Assembly (NCBI GenBank): GCA_963820375.1 | Contig: CAWFZX010000016.1 | Coordinates: 124,001 to 188,000 of the forward strand | Length of the DNA stretch: 64,000 nt | Direction: 5' to 3' | DNA from: AWTP1-13 sp963820375 | GTDB lineage: Bacteria; Pseudomonadota; Alphaproteobacteria; Rhizobiales; Hyphomicrobiaceae | Shown here: piece after piece, positions 14,705 to 24,205 of the stretch | Layout of the letters: each line of letters begins with the position of its first letter | Position numbering within the stretch: the stretch's first letter is position 1 | Notes under the pieces: generated by a model | Seen by the model: only the letters and a program-made list of their open reading frames with translations | Told to the model about the DNA's origin: nothing | Databases searched by the model: none | Made by a program: the position numbers and the translations under genes

Positions 14705-16042
14705 GTGACCAGGTTGCTCAAACAGGTCGTAGCGCTCGCCATCATCGGCCTCTCGGCAGCCGCCGTGCTCTACCTGACGGGAATGTCGTCGGAGCAAAAG
14801 CAAGGCGGCAATCGACGCGCCGCGCGGTTTGCCGGTGAGGGTCCGGTGCCGGTGCTTGCCGCCTCTGCCCGCGTCGCCGACGTGCCGGTCTACTTTTACG
14901 GCGTCGGCACCGCCAAGGCCCGCAACACCGTCACCGTCCGTCCCCAGGTGGATGGGCGCATTCTCAGCCTCCATTTCAAGGAAGGGCAGGATATCAAGCG
15001 GGGCGAAACCCTGGCCAAGATCGATCCGGCGACCTATCAGGCCCAGCTCGACCAAGCGCTTGCCAAGAAGGCGCTCGACGAGGTGCAGCTCGCCAATGCG
15101 CAGCGCGATCTCGAGCGCTACAACAGTTTGACGGCGCTATCCGTCGCACCAAAAACGATCGATACCCAGCGCGCGCTGGTGGGCCAGCTTACCGCACAGC
15201 TCAAGGCTGACGACGCCGCCATCGCCAACGCCAAGGCGTTTCTTGACTATACCAATATCGTTGCCCCGATCGACGGTCGCACCGGTATCCGCATGGTCGA
15301 CGAGGGCAACCTGGTGCGCGCGTCGGATGTCGGCATCGTCGTCATTACCGAGGTGCGGCCGATCTCCGTACTCTTCACCTTGCCGCAGCAGCAGCTCAAG
15401 GACATCAACGCCGCGCTCTCCGCCGGTGTCGTCAGCGTCGAGGCGCTGGAGTCGGATGGCAAAACCGTCCTCGACCGCGGCAGCTTGCAGGTCATCGACA
15501 ATCAGGTCGACCAGACCACCGGCACTGTGCGCATGAAGGCGGATTTTGCCAATGCCAACCTGCAGCTCTGGCCAGGCCAGTTCGTCAATGCCCGCGTGCT
15601 GGTCAGGACCTTGAGCCAGGTCGTGGTCATCCCGACCCCGGCCGTGCAAAGGGGGCCGAACGGCACCTTCGCCTATGTCATCACAGACGATGATCGCGTG
15701 ACCCTGCGTCCCATCGCGCTGGCGCTGCAGAACGAGACGCAGGCCGTAGTGGCGAACGGCATCGGCGCCTCCGAGCGCGTCGTCATCACCGGTTTTGTGC
15801 GCCTGAAGGATGGCAGCCGGGTTGCGGTCGGCGAGCCCGAAGCGCGGCCGGATGGAGCCAACGGTGTTCCCCCGCAGGGCGCCACGATCAGCAGCGCGAT
15901 TGCGCCGGCGGCGGAGGCGGCTGGCGAAAGACCACGCGAGCATGGCAAAGGCCGGCGCAAGCGAGAGCAGGCGGCCGAGCCGGGCGGCAGCAAGTCGCGT
16001 GAAGCCGATACGCGCAAGCCCGAAGGAAGCGCCACGCAATGA
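14705..16042 (+). CDS. mdtA: RND efflux periplasmic adaptor (MdtA-like membrane fusion protein)
   Basis: A 445-residue adaptor linking inner-membrane RND pumps to an outer-membrane channel. GTG 14705 is preceded by AAGGAA and gives a normal membrane anchor ('LLKQVVALAIIGLSAAAVLYL'). The lipoyl half 'NTVTVRPQVDGRILSLHFKE', a coiled-coil hairpin around residues 115-185 and the second lipoyl half 'NIVAPIDGRTGIRMVDEGNL' follow in order. The beta-barrel part ends near residue 385 ('VVITGFVRLKDGSRVAV'). The C-terminal ~60 residues are low-complexity, basic and alanine-rich (REHGKGRRKREQ), unusual for the family. The gene overlaps the first pump gene by ATGA, so the three genes form one operon. No TolC-type gene is in the window. 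Confidence 0.92.
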   Translation: MTRLLKQVVALAIIGLSAAAVLYLTGMSSEQKQGGNRRAARFAGEGPVPVLAASARVADVPVYFYGVGTAKARNTVTVRPQVDGRILSLHFKEGQDIKRGETLAKIDPATYQAQLDQALAKKALDEVQLANAQRDLERYNSLTALSVAPKTIDTQRALVGQLTAQLKADDAAIANAKAFLDYTNIVAPIDGRTGIRMVDEGNLVRASDVGIVVITEVRPISVLFTLPQQQLKDINAALSAGVVSVEALESDGKTVLDRGSLQVIDNQVDQTTGTVRMKADFANANLQLWPGQFVNARVLVRTLSQVVVIPTPAVQRGPNGTFAYVITDDDRVTLRPIALALQNETQAVVANGIGASERVVITGFVRLKDGSRVAVGEPEARPDGANGVPPQGATISSAIAPAAEAAGERPREHGKGRRKREQAAEPGGSKSREADTRKPEGSATQ

Positions 16043-19000
16043 GCGTTTCCTCGCCGTTCATCCAGCGGCCGATTGCCACCTCGCTTTTGGGTTTCGCCGT
16101 CGCACTGGCAGGTGGGCTCGGCTATTGGTGGCTGCCGGTATCCTCCCTGCCCCAGGTCGATTTCCCGACCATCCAAATCACCACGCTCTTGCCCGGCGCC
16201 AATCCGGAGACCACGGCCAACCTCGTCACTGCCCCGCTCGAGCGGCCGCTCGGACAAATTCCGGCGCTCACTCGCATGACCTCGTCATCGTCCTACGGTA
16301 TCAGCCAAATCACGCTGCAGTTTGACCTCACGCGGGACATCGATGCGGCCGCCCAGGACGTGCAGTCGGCGATCAATGCCGCCGGCTCGACATTGCCCCG
16401 CAGCCTGCCCTATCCCCCTACCTACGCCAAGGTGAACCCCGCCGACGCGCCGATCATCACCCTGGCGCTGACCTCCTCCAGCATCTCACTGCGGCAACTC
16501 TCCGATCTTGCCGACACCTTGATGACCCAGCGCTTGAGTTCGATCGGCGGCGTCGGTCACGTCGCCGTCGAGGGCGGCATCCGGCCCGCGGTGCGCATCC
16601 AGGCGGACCTCGCGCGGCTCGCCTCCTATGGCTTAAGCATGTCAGACCTGCGGACGGCGATTGCGGCAGCCAACGTCTCTGGCCCAAAAGGCTCACTCGA
16701 TGGTCCGCACCAATCCTACACCATTGCCGCCAACGATCAGATCACCAATGCGGAGGCCTATCAGGCGGTCATCGTCGCCTACCGCAACAACGCGCCCGTG
16801 CTGCTCAAGGACGTGGCCCAGGTTGTGGATAGCCTGGAAAACGCCAAGGTCGGCGGCTGGTATGGCAACGTCCCGGCTGTCATCATCGACGTGCACCGGC
16901 AGCCGGGCGCCAACGTCATCGAGACGGTGCAGCGCATCAAGGCGGAGCTGCCACGCCTGCAGCGCGCCATCCCCAGCGACGCCCAGCTGACCCTGGTGCA
17001 CGACCGCACCGGCACCATCCGCGCCTCCGTGCGCGATGTGCAATTCACCCTAGTCTTGAGTGTGGCGCTGGTGGTGCTCGTAGTGCTGTTGTTCCTGCGC
17101 AGCATTCGCGCCACCATTATTGCCGGCGTGGCGCTGCCCGTATCCCTGATCGCCACCTTCGGCGTCATGTGGTTCTGCGGTTTCAGCCTCGACAACCTCT
17201 CCCTGATGGCGCTGACGATTGGCACCGGTTTCGTCGTCGACGATGCCATTGTCATGATTGAAAACATCGTCCGCCACCTGGAGAAGGGCGAGCGACCGAT
17301 TGAGGCTGCGCTGAACGGTGCGCGCGAGATCGGTTTCACCGTCATCTCCCTGACGCTCTCCCTGATCGCCGTCTTCATCCCTCTTCTGTTCATGACCGGC
17401 CTGGTCGGGCGCATGTTTCGTGAGTTTGCGCTCACGCTCACCGTCGCCGTGGTCATCTCGGCCGTGGTGTCGCTGACCCTGACCCCGATGATGTGTTCGC
17501 GGTTGTTGCGCCATCGGCTGCACGACGGCGGAGGGCGTGTTGGCCGCTTTTTCAATTCCGCCGTCGACGCGGTGATCGAGAGCTATCGACGCAGCCTCGA
17601 ATGGGTGCTGCGGCATGAACGTGCAACGCTGCTGACCACGCTGGCCACGGTCGCCATCACTGTGGGCCTCTACATCATCGTTCCCAAAGGCTTTTTGCCG
17701 TTGCAGGACACGGGTGCCATCACGGCGGTGATGGAAGCTGGCCCAGAAGTTTCCTTCGCTGAGATGCAAAGGCTGCAGGCCAAGGCCGCCGCCTCCATCA
17801 GCAGCGACCCGGATGTGGTAAATGTCGTTTCGCTGGTCGGGGTCAGCAACATCAATCCCACGCCCAACTCGGGCCAATTGAAGATCACGCTCAAGTCCCG
17901 CCAAGCACGCACGTCTGGCGTCAGAGCCGTGCTGCAGCGGCTGCAGGAAGCGGTCGACAGCATCCCAGGCATTACCGTCTACTTCCAACCGGTGCAGGAC
18001 ATTCAGATCAGTACCATCATCAGTCGGGCGCAGTACCAGTACACGCTCGTTGGCAGCGACGAGAACGAGGTCCGCAGCTGGTCGGCCAAGCTACTCGAGA
18101 GCATGCGCGCCGCGCCCGAGTTGCGCGAGGTGGTTTCGGAGGCGCAGGACGGCGGCTTGCGTGCGATGGTCCGCGTCGACCGAGAGGTGGCTAGTCGGCT
18201 GGGCATCTCCATGCAGGCTATCAACGATGCGCTCAACGACGCCTTCGGCCAGCGCCAAATCTCGACCATCTATGCCCAGGCGAACCAATATCGTGTCGTG
18301 CTGGAAGCCATGCCGCAATATCAGACCGATCCCAATGCACTGAACCGGCTGTACGTCCCCGGTACTGCCGGCGCGCAAGTGCCGTTGAGCGCTGTCGCCA
18401 ACATTGAGCGCAGAACCGCACCGCTGGCCATCTTTCACCAGGACCAATTTCCCTCGGTCACCATCAGCTTCAATCTCGCGCACGGCGCCTCTCTCAGCGA
18501 CGCCGTGTCGGTGATCGGCAAGGCACAGGAAGCGATCGGCATGCCGTCTTCCGTGGTGGGCAACTACTCCGGCGATGCCGATGAGTTCACGCGCTCGCTC
18601 GCCGGACAGCCTTGGCTGATTCTGGCGGCCATTATCGCCATCTATATCGTGCTCGGCGTGCTGTACGAAAGCTTCGTGCATCCCTTCACGATTCTGACCA
18701 CGTTGCCATCGGCGGGTATCGGTGCGCTGCTTGCTCTGATGTTGTGCGGGCTCGACCTGTCATTGGTGGCGTTGATCGGCATTGTGCTGTTGATGGGCAT
18801 CGTCAAAAAGAACGCCATCATGATGATCGATTTCGCGCTAGAGGCCGAACGCACGCTGGGTCTCAAGCCCCGCGATGCCATCGTGCAGGCCTCGTTGTTG
18901 CGGTTCCGGCCGATCATGATGACGACGCTTGCCGCCCTGTTCGGCGCGCTACCCCTGGCGCTGGAGAGCGGCACCGGTTCGGAGTTGCGCAATCCCCTCG

Positions 19001-19155
19001 GCATCACCATCATTGGCGGCCTCTTGCTCAGCCAGCTGCTGACCCTTTACACGACGCCGGTGATTTATCTCGCCATGGAGCGCGTGCGGACGCGCTTGGC
19101 GCCGGGCCCGCGCGCGCCGGCGGCGGCAAAGGCCGCCGGGCAGGCCGCGGAGTAA
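16039..19155 (+). CDS. mdtB: RND efflux transporter, MdtB-like
   Basis: A 1038-residue inner-membrane proton/drug antiporter of the HAE-1 family. It opens with 'FIQRPIATSLLGFAVALAGG' and 'VSSLPQVDFPTIQITTLLPGA', the usual first helix and porter-domain entry. The proton-relay acidic pair is in TM4, 'GTGFVVDDAIVMIEN', near residues 400-402. The TM10 motif 'GIVKKNAIMMIDFALEAER' and the TM11/12 motif 'FRPIMMTTLAALFGALPLAL' are intact. MdtB and MdtC form B2C heterotrimers in E. coli, and the pair here (6 bp between the genes) suggests the same. Length and motifs are normal. Substrate range (bile salts, novobiocin-like drugs in E. coli) cannot be predicted from sequence. Confidence 0.92.
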   Translation: MSVSSPFIQRPIATSLLGFAVALAGGLGYWWLPVSSLPQVDFPTIQITTLLPGANPETTANLVTAPLERPLGQIPALTRMTSSSSYGISQITLQFDLTRDIDAAAQDVQSAINAAGSTLPRSLPYPPTYAKVNPADAPIITLALTSSSISLRQLSDLADTLMTQRLSSIGGVGHVAVEGGIRPAVRIQADLARLASYGLSMSDLRTAIAAANVSGPKGSLDGPHQSYTIAANDQITNAEAYQAVIVAYRNNAPVLLKDVAQVVDSLENAKVGGWYGNVPAVIIDVHRQPGANVIETVQRIKAELPRLQRAIPSDAQLTLVHDRTGTIRASVRDVQFTLVLSVALVVLVVLLFLRSIRATIIAGVALPVSLIATFGVMWFCGFSLDNLSLMALTIGTGFVVDDAIVMIENIVRHLEKGERPIEAALNGAREIGFTVISLTLSLIAVFIPLLFMTGLVGRMFREFALTLTVAVVISAVVSLTLTPMMCSRLLRHRLHDGGGRVGRFFNSAVDAVIESYRRSLEWVLRHERATLLTTLATVAITVGLYIIVPKGFLPLQDTGAITAVMEAGPEVSFAEMQRLQAKAAASISSDPDVVNVVSLVGVSNINPTPNSGQLKITLKSRQARTSGVRAVLQRLQEAVDSIPGITVYFQPVQDIQISTIISRAQYQYTLVGSDENEVRSWSAKLLESMRAAPELREVVSEAQDGGLRAMVRVDREVASRLGISMQAINDALNDAFGQRQISTIYAQANQYRVVLEAMPQYQTDPNALNRLYVPGTAGAQVPLSAVANIERRTAPLAIFHQDQFPSVTISFNLAHGASLSDAVSVIGKAQEAIGMPSSVVGNYSGDADEFTRSLAGQPWLILAAIIAIYIVLGVLYESFVHPFTILTTLPSAGIGALLALMLCGLDLSLVALIGIVLLMGIVKKNAIMMIDFALEAERTLGLKPRDAIVQASLLRFRPIMMTTLAALFGALPLALESGTGSELRNPLGITIIGGLLLSQLLTLYTTPVIYLAMERVRTRLAPGPRAPAAAKAAGQAAE

Positions 19156-19161
19156 GCGCCG

Positions 19162-22100
19162 ATGAATTTCTCCCAGCCCGCAATCGAGCGACCGATTGGC
19201 ACCTCGCTCCTCGCCCTCGGGCTTCTGCTGCTGGGGATCGTCGCCTATCGCTTTTTGCCCGTCGCCAGCCTGCCGACGGTCGAGTTCCCGACCATCAACG
19301 TCACGGCCCAGCTCCCGGGCGCCGACCCCGAGATCATGGCGGCGACGGTTGCCGCCCCCTTGGAGCGACATCTGGGTGAGATCGCCGGCCTCAACGAAAT
19401 GACATCGGTGAGTTCGCTGGGCTCCACTCGCATCAGCCTGCAGTTTGACCTCGGACGCCACATCGAAGGCGCCGCCCAGGATGTGCAGGCTGCCATCAAT
19501 GCCGCCGCGCGCAATTTGCCGGCGGATATGCCCTCGCTACCGCGCTACCGCAAATCCAATCCAGCTGCGGCGCCCATTCTCATTCTGGCGCTCACGTCTA
19601 GTTCGATCCCGGCCAGCGATTTGTATGATGCCGCCGACACCGTCATCGCCCAACGCATCTCGCAAGTGGATGGCGTGGCCGAGGTGCAGGTCGCCGGCGC
19701 CGAGCAGCCGGCCATTCGCATCCGTGTCGATCCGGCCCGGCTGGCAGCCATGGGCGTCAGCATCGAAAATGTGCGCACCGCCATTGCCAACGCCAATGCC
19801 TTGGCGCCACTCGGCATCATCGACGGCGATCAGCGGGCGGTCGCGCTTGAGACGAACGCGCAGCTGCGCAACGTCGAGGACTACAAGGACATCATCGTCA
19901 AGGTGGCGAACGGCACCGCGGTGCGGCTCGCAGCGGTGGCAAACATCGAGCAGAGCACGCGCAACACGCGCTCCGCGGCGCGCTTTAATCATCAACCGGC
20001 TGTGCTGCTCACCATCGTCAAGAGCGCAGACGCCAACGTTCTCGAGACGGTCGATCGCATTCAGGAGATCATTCCCGACGTCAAGCGCTGGATCCCGGCT
20101 GGCATCGATATTTCCGTGTTGTCCGATCGCACTTTGACGTTGCGTGCCAGCGTGCACGACATGCAGCTGACATTGGCGCTGTCGATCGCGCTGGTAATGC
20201 TTGTGGTCTACGTCTTTCTGCGCCGCCCGAGCCCGACGCTCGCCGCCGGCATCACCGTTCCGCTGTCGCTGGCGGGCACCTGCGCCGCCATGTGGTGCGC
20301 CGGCTTCTCGGTCAACAACTTGACCTTGATGGCGTTGGCGGTTTCGGTCGGGTTTGTGGTCGATGACGCCATTGTCATGATCGAGAATATGTACCGCAAG
20401 CTCGAGCACGGCCTGCCGCCGCTAGCGGCCGCGCTCGAAGGCACGCGGCAGATCGGCTTTACCGTCATCGCCATAAGCCTGTCGCTGGTCGCGGCCTTCA
20501 TCCCCCTCCTGCTCATGGACGGCGTGGTCGGCCGGCTGCTGCGCGAGTTTTCCGTGACGCTCGCCTTCGCGGTCGCCGTCTCGACGGTAGTGTCGCTGAC
20601 GGTGACGCCCATGATCTGTGCGCATTTCGTCAAGTCGGTGCCGAGCCGCAATGCGACACGGCTCGACCGCGTCGTGGAGGCCATATTCGGATGGATGGTG
20701 CGCGCCTACATGCGCACGCTCGCCGTAGCGCTCAGGCACCCAGTCATGATGCTGCTGGTCACGCTCTTGACCGTGGCGCTGACGGTCAATCTCTACCTGA
20801 AAACCCCGAAGGGATACTTCCCACAAGATGACACGGGATTGGTCTTCGCTTCCACGCGCGCTTCGCCCGACATCTCCTTTGCGGCGATGAACAAGCTGCA
20901 GACTGAGGCGCTGGAGCGAATCTTGGCCGATCCGGCGGTGGCAAACGTGGGCTCCTCCGTCGGCGCGTCGGGCTTCAATGCCTCCGTCAACCAGGGCCGC
21001 ATGTTCATCGCCCTGAAGCCGCTCGAGCAGCGTGATGGCATGACGACCGCAGGCGTCGTCGAACGTCTGCGTCGGTCTTTGAGCCGCATTGGCGGATTAA
21101 GCGTCTTCTTGTCGCCGGCGCGCGACATCCGCACCGGCGCACGCCAGAGCAACTCGGACTACCAGTTTACGTTGTGGAGTACCGACATTGGCGAGCTCTA
21201 TGCCTGGCTGCCGAAGGTGGTCGAGCGCGTCAAGCAGGTGCCCGGCATTACCGATGTCAGCACCGATCGCGAACAAGGTGGTTTGCAGGCCAGCATCAGC
21301 ATCGACCGGGAGACAGCTTCGCGTTTGGGCGTTCGCGTGGAGGACATCTCCAATGTGCTGGCCAATGCCTTCTCGCAGCGCCAGATCTCCACGATCTATA
21401 CCCAGCGCAACCAGTACCGCGTGATCCTCGAAGTCGAGCCTCGCTACCAGCGCGACCCCGGCGATTTCGCGCACATCTTCGTGCCTGGTAGCAATGGCGC
21501 GCAGATCCCGCTCACCAGCCTCATTCGCACGGAAAAGACGCTGGCGCCCCTGGTGGTAAACCATCAAGGTCCCTTCCCCGCCTTCACGATCAGCTACAGC
21601 CTGCGCCCGCAAATGTCGCTCGACGAGGCCACGCAAGCGATCCGCGCTGCCGTTGCCGAACTGCATCTGCCCGCCTCCATCCGGGCTGATTCGGCCGGGG
21701 ATGCCAAGGCTTTTGCCCAACAGGCCAATTCGCAGGTCCTGCTGATCATCGCCGCCCTGCTGGCGGTCTATATCGTGCTCGGCGTTCTTTACGAGAGCCT
21801 TGCTCATCCCTTGACCATCATCTCGACCCTGCCGGCCGCCGGTCTCGGTGCCCTGATCGCGCTGCGACTTGCCGCCATGGATCTCACCGTCATTGCCTTC
21901 ATCGGCATCATCTTGCTGATCGGCATCGTCAAGAAGAACGGCATCATGCTGGTGGATTTCGCACTCGAGCAGGAACGCCAGCATGGGCTATCGCCGCAAC
22001 GCGCGATTTTGGAGGCCGCCCGCGAGCGCTTTCGGCCGATCCTGATGACGACATTTGCCGCGCTGCTGGGGGCCGTACCCTTGGCGCTCGCCGCTGGCCC

Positions 22101-22272
22101 AGGCTCCGAATTACGCCGCCCGTTGGGCGTGGCGATTATCGGTGGTCTGCTGGTGTCACAGGTGCTGACGCTTTACACGACACCGATCATCTACCTGCTG
22201 CTCGACAAGCTGCACCGGCGGCTGCGTGGCCAACCCCGCGCAGCCATTGCCTCGGCGTCCGAGGTCGCCTGA
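19162..22272 (+). CDS. mdtC: RND efflux transporter, MdtC-like
   Basis: A 1036-residue paralogue of the preceding gene. It starts 'FSQPAIERPIGTSLLALGLL' and carries the TM4 acid pair in 'VGFVVDDAIVMIENMYRKLE', 'GIVKKNGIMLVDFALEQER' in TM10 and 'FRPILMTTFAALLGAVPLAL' in TM11. The two pumps differ mostly in the periplasmic porter domains, as expected for an obligate heteromeric pair. Its start lies 6 bp after the mdtB stop with GGAGTAAGCG before it. It is the last gene of the plus-strand mdtABC operon and converges on the mutase gene, with a large hairpin in the 44-bp spacer. Confidence 0.92.
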   Translation: MNFSQPAIERPIGTSLLALGLLLLGIVAYRFLPVASLPTVEFPTINVTAQLPGADPEIMAATVAAPLERHLGEIAGLNEMTSVSSLGSTRISLQFDLGRHIEGAAQDVQAAINAAARNLPADMPSLPRYRKSNPAAAPILILALTSSSIPASDLYDAADTVIAQRISQVDGVAEVQVAGAEQPAIRIRVDPARLAAMGVSIENVRTAIANANALAPLGIIDGDQRAVALETNAQLRNVEDYKDIIVKVANGTAVRLAAVANIEQSTRNTRSAARFNHQPAVLLTIVKSADANVLETVDRIQEIIPDVKRWIPAGIDISVLSDRTLTLRASVHDMQLTLALSIALVMLVVYVFLRRPSPTLAAGITVPLSLAGTCAAMWCAGFSVNNLTLMALAVSVGFVVDDAIVMIENMYRKLEHGLPPLAAALEGTRQIGFTVIAISLSLVAAFIPLLLMDGVVGRLLREFSVTLAFAVAVSTVVSLTVTPMICAHFVKSVPSRNATRLDRVVEAIFGWMVRAYMRTLAVALRHPVMMLLVTLLTVALTVNLYLKTPKGYFPQDDTGLVFASTRASPDISFAAMNKLQTEALERILADPAVANVGSSVGASGFNASVNQGRMFIALKPLEQRDGMTTAGVVERLRRSLSRIGGLSVFLSPARDIRTGARQSNSDYQFTLWSTDIGELYAWLPKVVERVKQVPGITDVSTDREQGGLQASISIDRETASRLGVRVEDISNVLANAFSQRQISTIYTQRNQYRVILEVEPRYQRDPGDFAHIFVPGSNGAQIPLTSLIRTEKTLAPLVVNHQGPFPAFTISYSLRPQMSLDEATQAIRAAVAELHLPASIRADSAGDAKAFAQQANSQVLLIIAALLAVYIVLGVLYESLAHPLTIISTLPAAGLGALIALRLAAMDLTVIAFIGIILLIGIVKKNGIMLVDFALEQERQHGLSPQRAILEAARERFRPILMTTFAALLGAVPLALAAGPGSELRRPLGVAIIGGLLVSQVLTLYTTPIIYLLLDKLHRRLRGQPRAAIASASEVA

Positions 22273-22278
22273 TCGAGA

Positions 22279-22309
22279 GCGGCCGCCGGTTGCCTATCGG
22301 CAAGGCCGC
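22279..22309. terminator. hairpin between convergent genes
   Basis: GCGGCC (22279-22284) and TTGCC (22290-22294) pair with GGCAA (22299-22303) and GGCCGC (22304-22309), loop TATC, with a 5-base bulge. It fills the spacer between the convergent mdtC and mutase genes. There is no T-run on either side, so termination is inferred from location and stem strength. Confidence 0.5.
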
Positions 22310-22316
22310 GTGCGGT

Positions 22317-24026
22317 TCAAGCCACGATCAACGGCTCGCCGAAGCCGTAAACCTTGCGCAGCGTGGCGCAGATCTCACCATGCGTGAGACCCGCGCAGGC
22401 TCCCTCCACCACGGCCTCGAACACGTTTTCATCGCGGCTTGCGGCGGCGCGTCCGAGAGCGGCGAGAGCCCGCGCCACGCTGTCCCTGCCGCGCGCGGCC
22501 TTGAAGCGTTTCAGACGCTTTATCTGTGCCTCGATCTTGCGCCTTGGCGGCGGCTTCAAGGCCTCGCGCTCAAGCCGATCCTCGTTCGGCACACGGTACC
22601 TGTTGACGCCGACGACCGTCTCGGCACCAGCTTCCACTTTCTCTTGGAAGGTCAACGCCAACTCGCCGCAGATGCGCTGTACCAGACCGGCCTCAACCGC
22701 CGCATACATGCCGCCCGCCGCGTCGATGCGCGCGATCACCTCTAGGATCTTGCTCTCCATCTGATCCGTGAGCGCCTCCACATAGTACGAACCTCCCAAT
22801 GGATCGATCACGTCCGTCAGATGCGCCTCCTCCTTGAGGATGTTCTGCGTCGAGATGGCGATGCGCGCGGCCTTCTCGGTTGGCACCGACAGAACCTCGT
22901 CGTAGGCATCGGTATGCAGCGACTGCAAGCCGCCAAAGATGCCGGCCATCGCCTGCACGGTGACACGGGCTATATTGTTGAGGGGTTGCTCACGCGTCAG
23001 GTCCACCCCGGAAGTCTGACCGTGGAACTTAAAGCGCCAGGACCTGGGGTCCTCGGCGCCGAAACGCTCGCGCGTGAGCCGTGCCCAGATGCGCCGGCCC
23101 GCCCTGAACTTGGCGATCTCCTCAAAAAGGCTGATCGAGATGTCGAAGAAGAACGTGAAGCGGGGCAGCACCTGGTCGGGACGCCAACCGCGTGCCAGGC
23201 AGTCGCTGGCGTATTGAATTGCGGAGGCGAGCGTCAATCCCATCGCCTCGGCCGGCGTCGCACCCGCCTGCTGCATATGTTGGCCGACGATCGAAATCGG
23301 GTTCCAGCGCGGCAGCCGGCGGTGGGCAAAGGCGATATGGTCGAGCAGCACGCGGCGGGCGCCCGGCAGCGCCAACCGGAAAAACATGTGGTTGGCGACG
23401 AAATGGGACAGGTAGTCTGACTGGTTGGAGGTGCCCGACAGGTGCGACCAGGCAATGCCTCGGCGCTTGGCCACCGCCAACTCCAGGGCCAAAAGGGTGA
23501 AGGGCGAAGGATCGTTGAGCGCGGTTGAGATCTCGCCGATAGGGATGCCGGCGAGACAAATCTCCATGTCCTCGACCGTGTTGACGATGGCGCCGCAGGT
23601 GCCGAGGATCTCCGGCGGCATGTCGTCGGCGTCATAGCCGCGGTACACCGAGTTGCAGGGGATGAGAGACACCGCGCTGCCCCCATGCGCCAGGATGGCC
23701 TTGAGACGGGCGTTGTAGTCTTCCGGCACGCCAAGGCCGATCAGTTGGCGCTGCGTCCAGGTACGGCCACGGTGCATGCTGGCGTAGATGCCGCGCGTCA
23801 TGGGGAACTGGCCGGGAAAGCCCAGATCGTCCAGATAGTCTCGCCCGGTGAGGTCCTGGGGTGTGTAGATCGGCTTGATTTCTACCCCCGATCTGTTGAC
23901 CGGATTGGCCTGGTCGCCCAGCCCCGCCTTGAGCGTCTTGCGCCACTCAGCGCGCGCCTGCTCAAACGCGCAAAGCGGCAGCGTGAGCGTTGTGGCCGTG
24001 CCCGCCGATCGTGTGCGCTTTGCCAT
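22317..24026 (-). CDS. Adenosylcobalamin-dependent acyl-CoA mutase, large subunit (non-methylmalonyl type)
   Basis: A 569-residue TIM-barrel subunit of the methylmalonyl-CoA mutase superfamily without the B12-binding domain, which is encoded separately upstream. Family landmarks: 'MTRGIYASMHRGRTWTQRQL' (residues 76-95), 'VYRGYDADD', 'PRWNPISIVGQHMQQAGATP' with the conserved active-site His at about 250, 'HGQTSGVDLTREQPLNNIAR' and 'VIDPLGGSYYVEAL'. By hand alignment, the residue equal to Tyr89 of methylmalonyl-CoA mutase is Leu95 ('RQLIGLG') and that equal to Arg207 is Asn212 ('HFVANHMF'). The same positions are Ile/Gln in 2-hydroxyisobutyryl-CoA mutase and Phe/Gln in isobutyryl-CoA mutase, so a succinyl/methylmalonyl substrate is unlikely. 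ATG 24026 has GAGGGA upstream; TTG 24041 is an alternative. Confidence 0.88.
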   Translation of the reverse strand: MAKRTRSAGTATTLTLPLCAFEQARAEWRKTLKAGLGDQANPVNRSGVEIKPIYTPQDLTGRDYLDDLGFPGQFPMTRGIYASMHRGRTWTQRQLIGLGVPEDYNARLKAILAHGGSAVSLIPCNSVYRGYDADDMPPEILGTCGAIVNTVEDMEICLAGIPIGEISTALNDPSPFTLLALELAVAKRRGIAWSHLSGTSNQSDYLSHFVANHMFFRLALPGARRVLLDHIAFAHRRLPRWNPISIVGQHMQQAGATPAEAMGLTLASAIQYASDCLARGWRPDQVLPRFTFFFDISISLFEEIAKFRAGRRIWARLTRERFGAEDPRSWRFKFHGQTSGVDLTREQPLNNIARVTVQAMAGIFGGLQSLHTDAYDEVLSVPTEKAARIAISTQNILKEEAHLTDVIDPLGGSYYVEALTDQMESKILEVIARIDAAGGMYAAVEAGLVQRICGELALTFQEKVEAGAETVVGVNRYRVPNEDRLEREALKPPPRRKIEAQIKRLKRFKAARGRDSVARALAALGRAAASRDENVFEAVVEGACAGLTHGEICATLRKVYGFGEPLIVA

Positions 24027-24070
24027 CTTTAGGTCCCTCAAACGGGCATCACCTTAAGCCCGCCGCCGTG

Positions 24071-24096
24071 CCAGAATTTGTGGCCAGAATTTGTGG
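24071..24096. repeat. exact 13-bp tandem duplication
   Basis: CCAGAATTTGTGG occurs twice without spacer (24071-24083, 24084-24096), in the 179-bp gap between the two mutase subunit genes. It is AT-richer than its surroundings. It may reflect replication slippage; no function is evident. Confidence 0.9.
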
Positions 24097-24205
24097 CCCT
24101 GTTTTTGTCCATCCGAGCGCAGCTGGCAACCCGCGCCGGCGAGGCGAGGCCGGCTGTTGCGGCGACACGCGCTCGACCCGCGCACAGTGCGGCCATCCCC
24201 AGACC

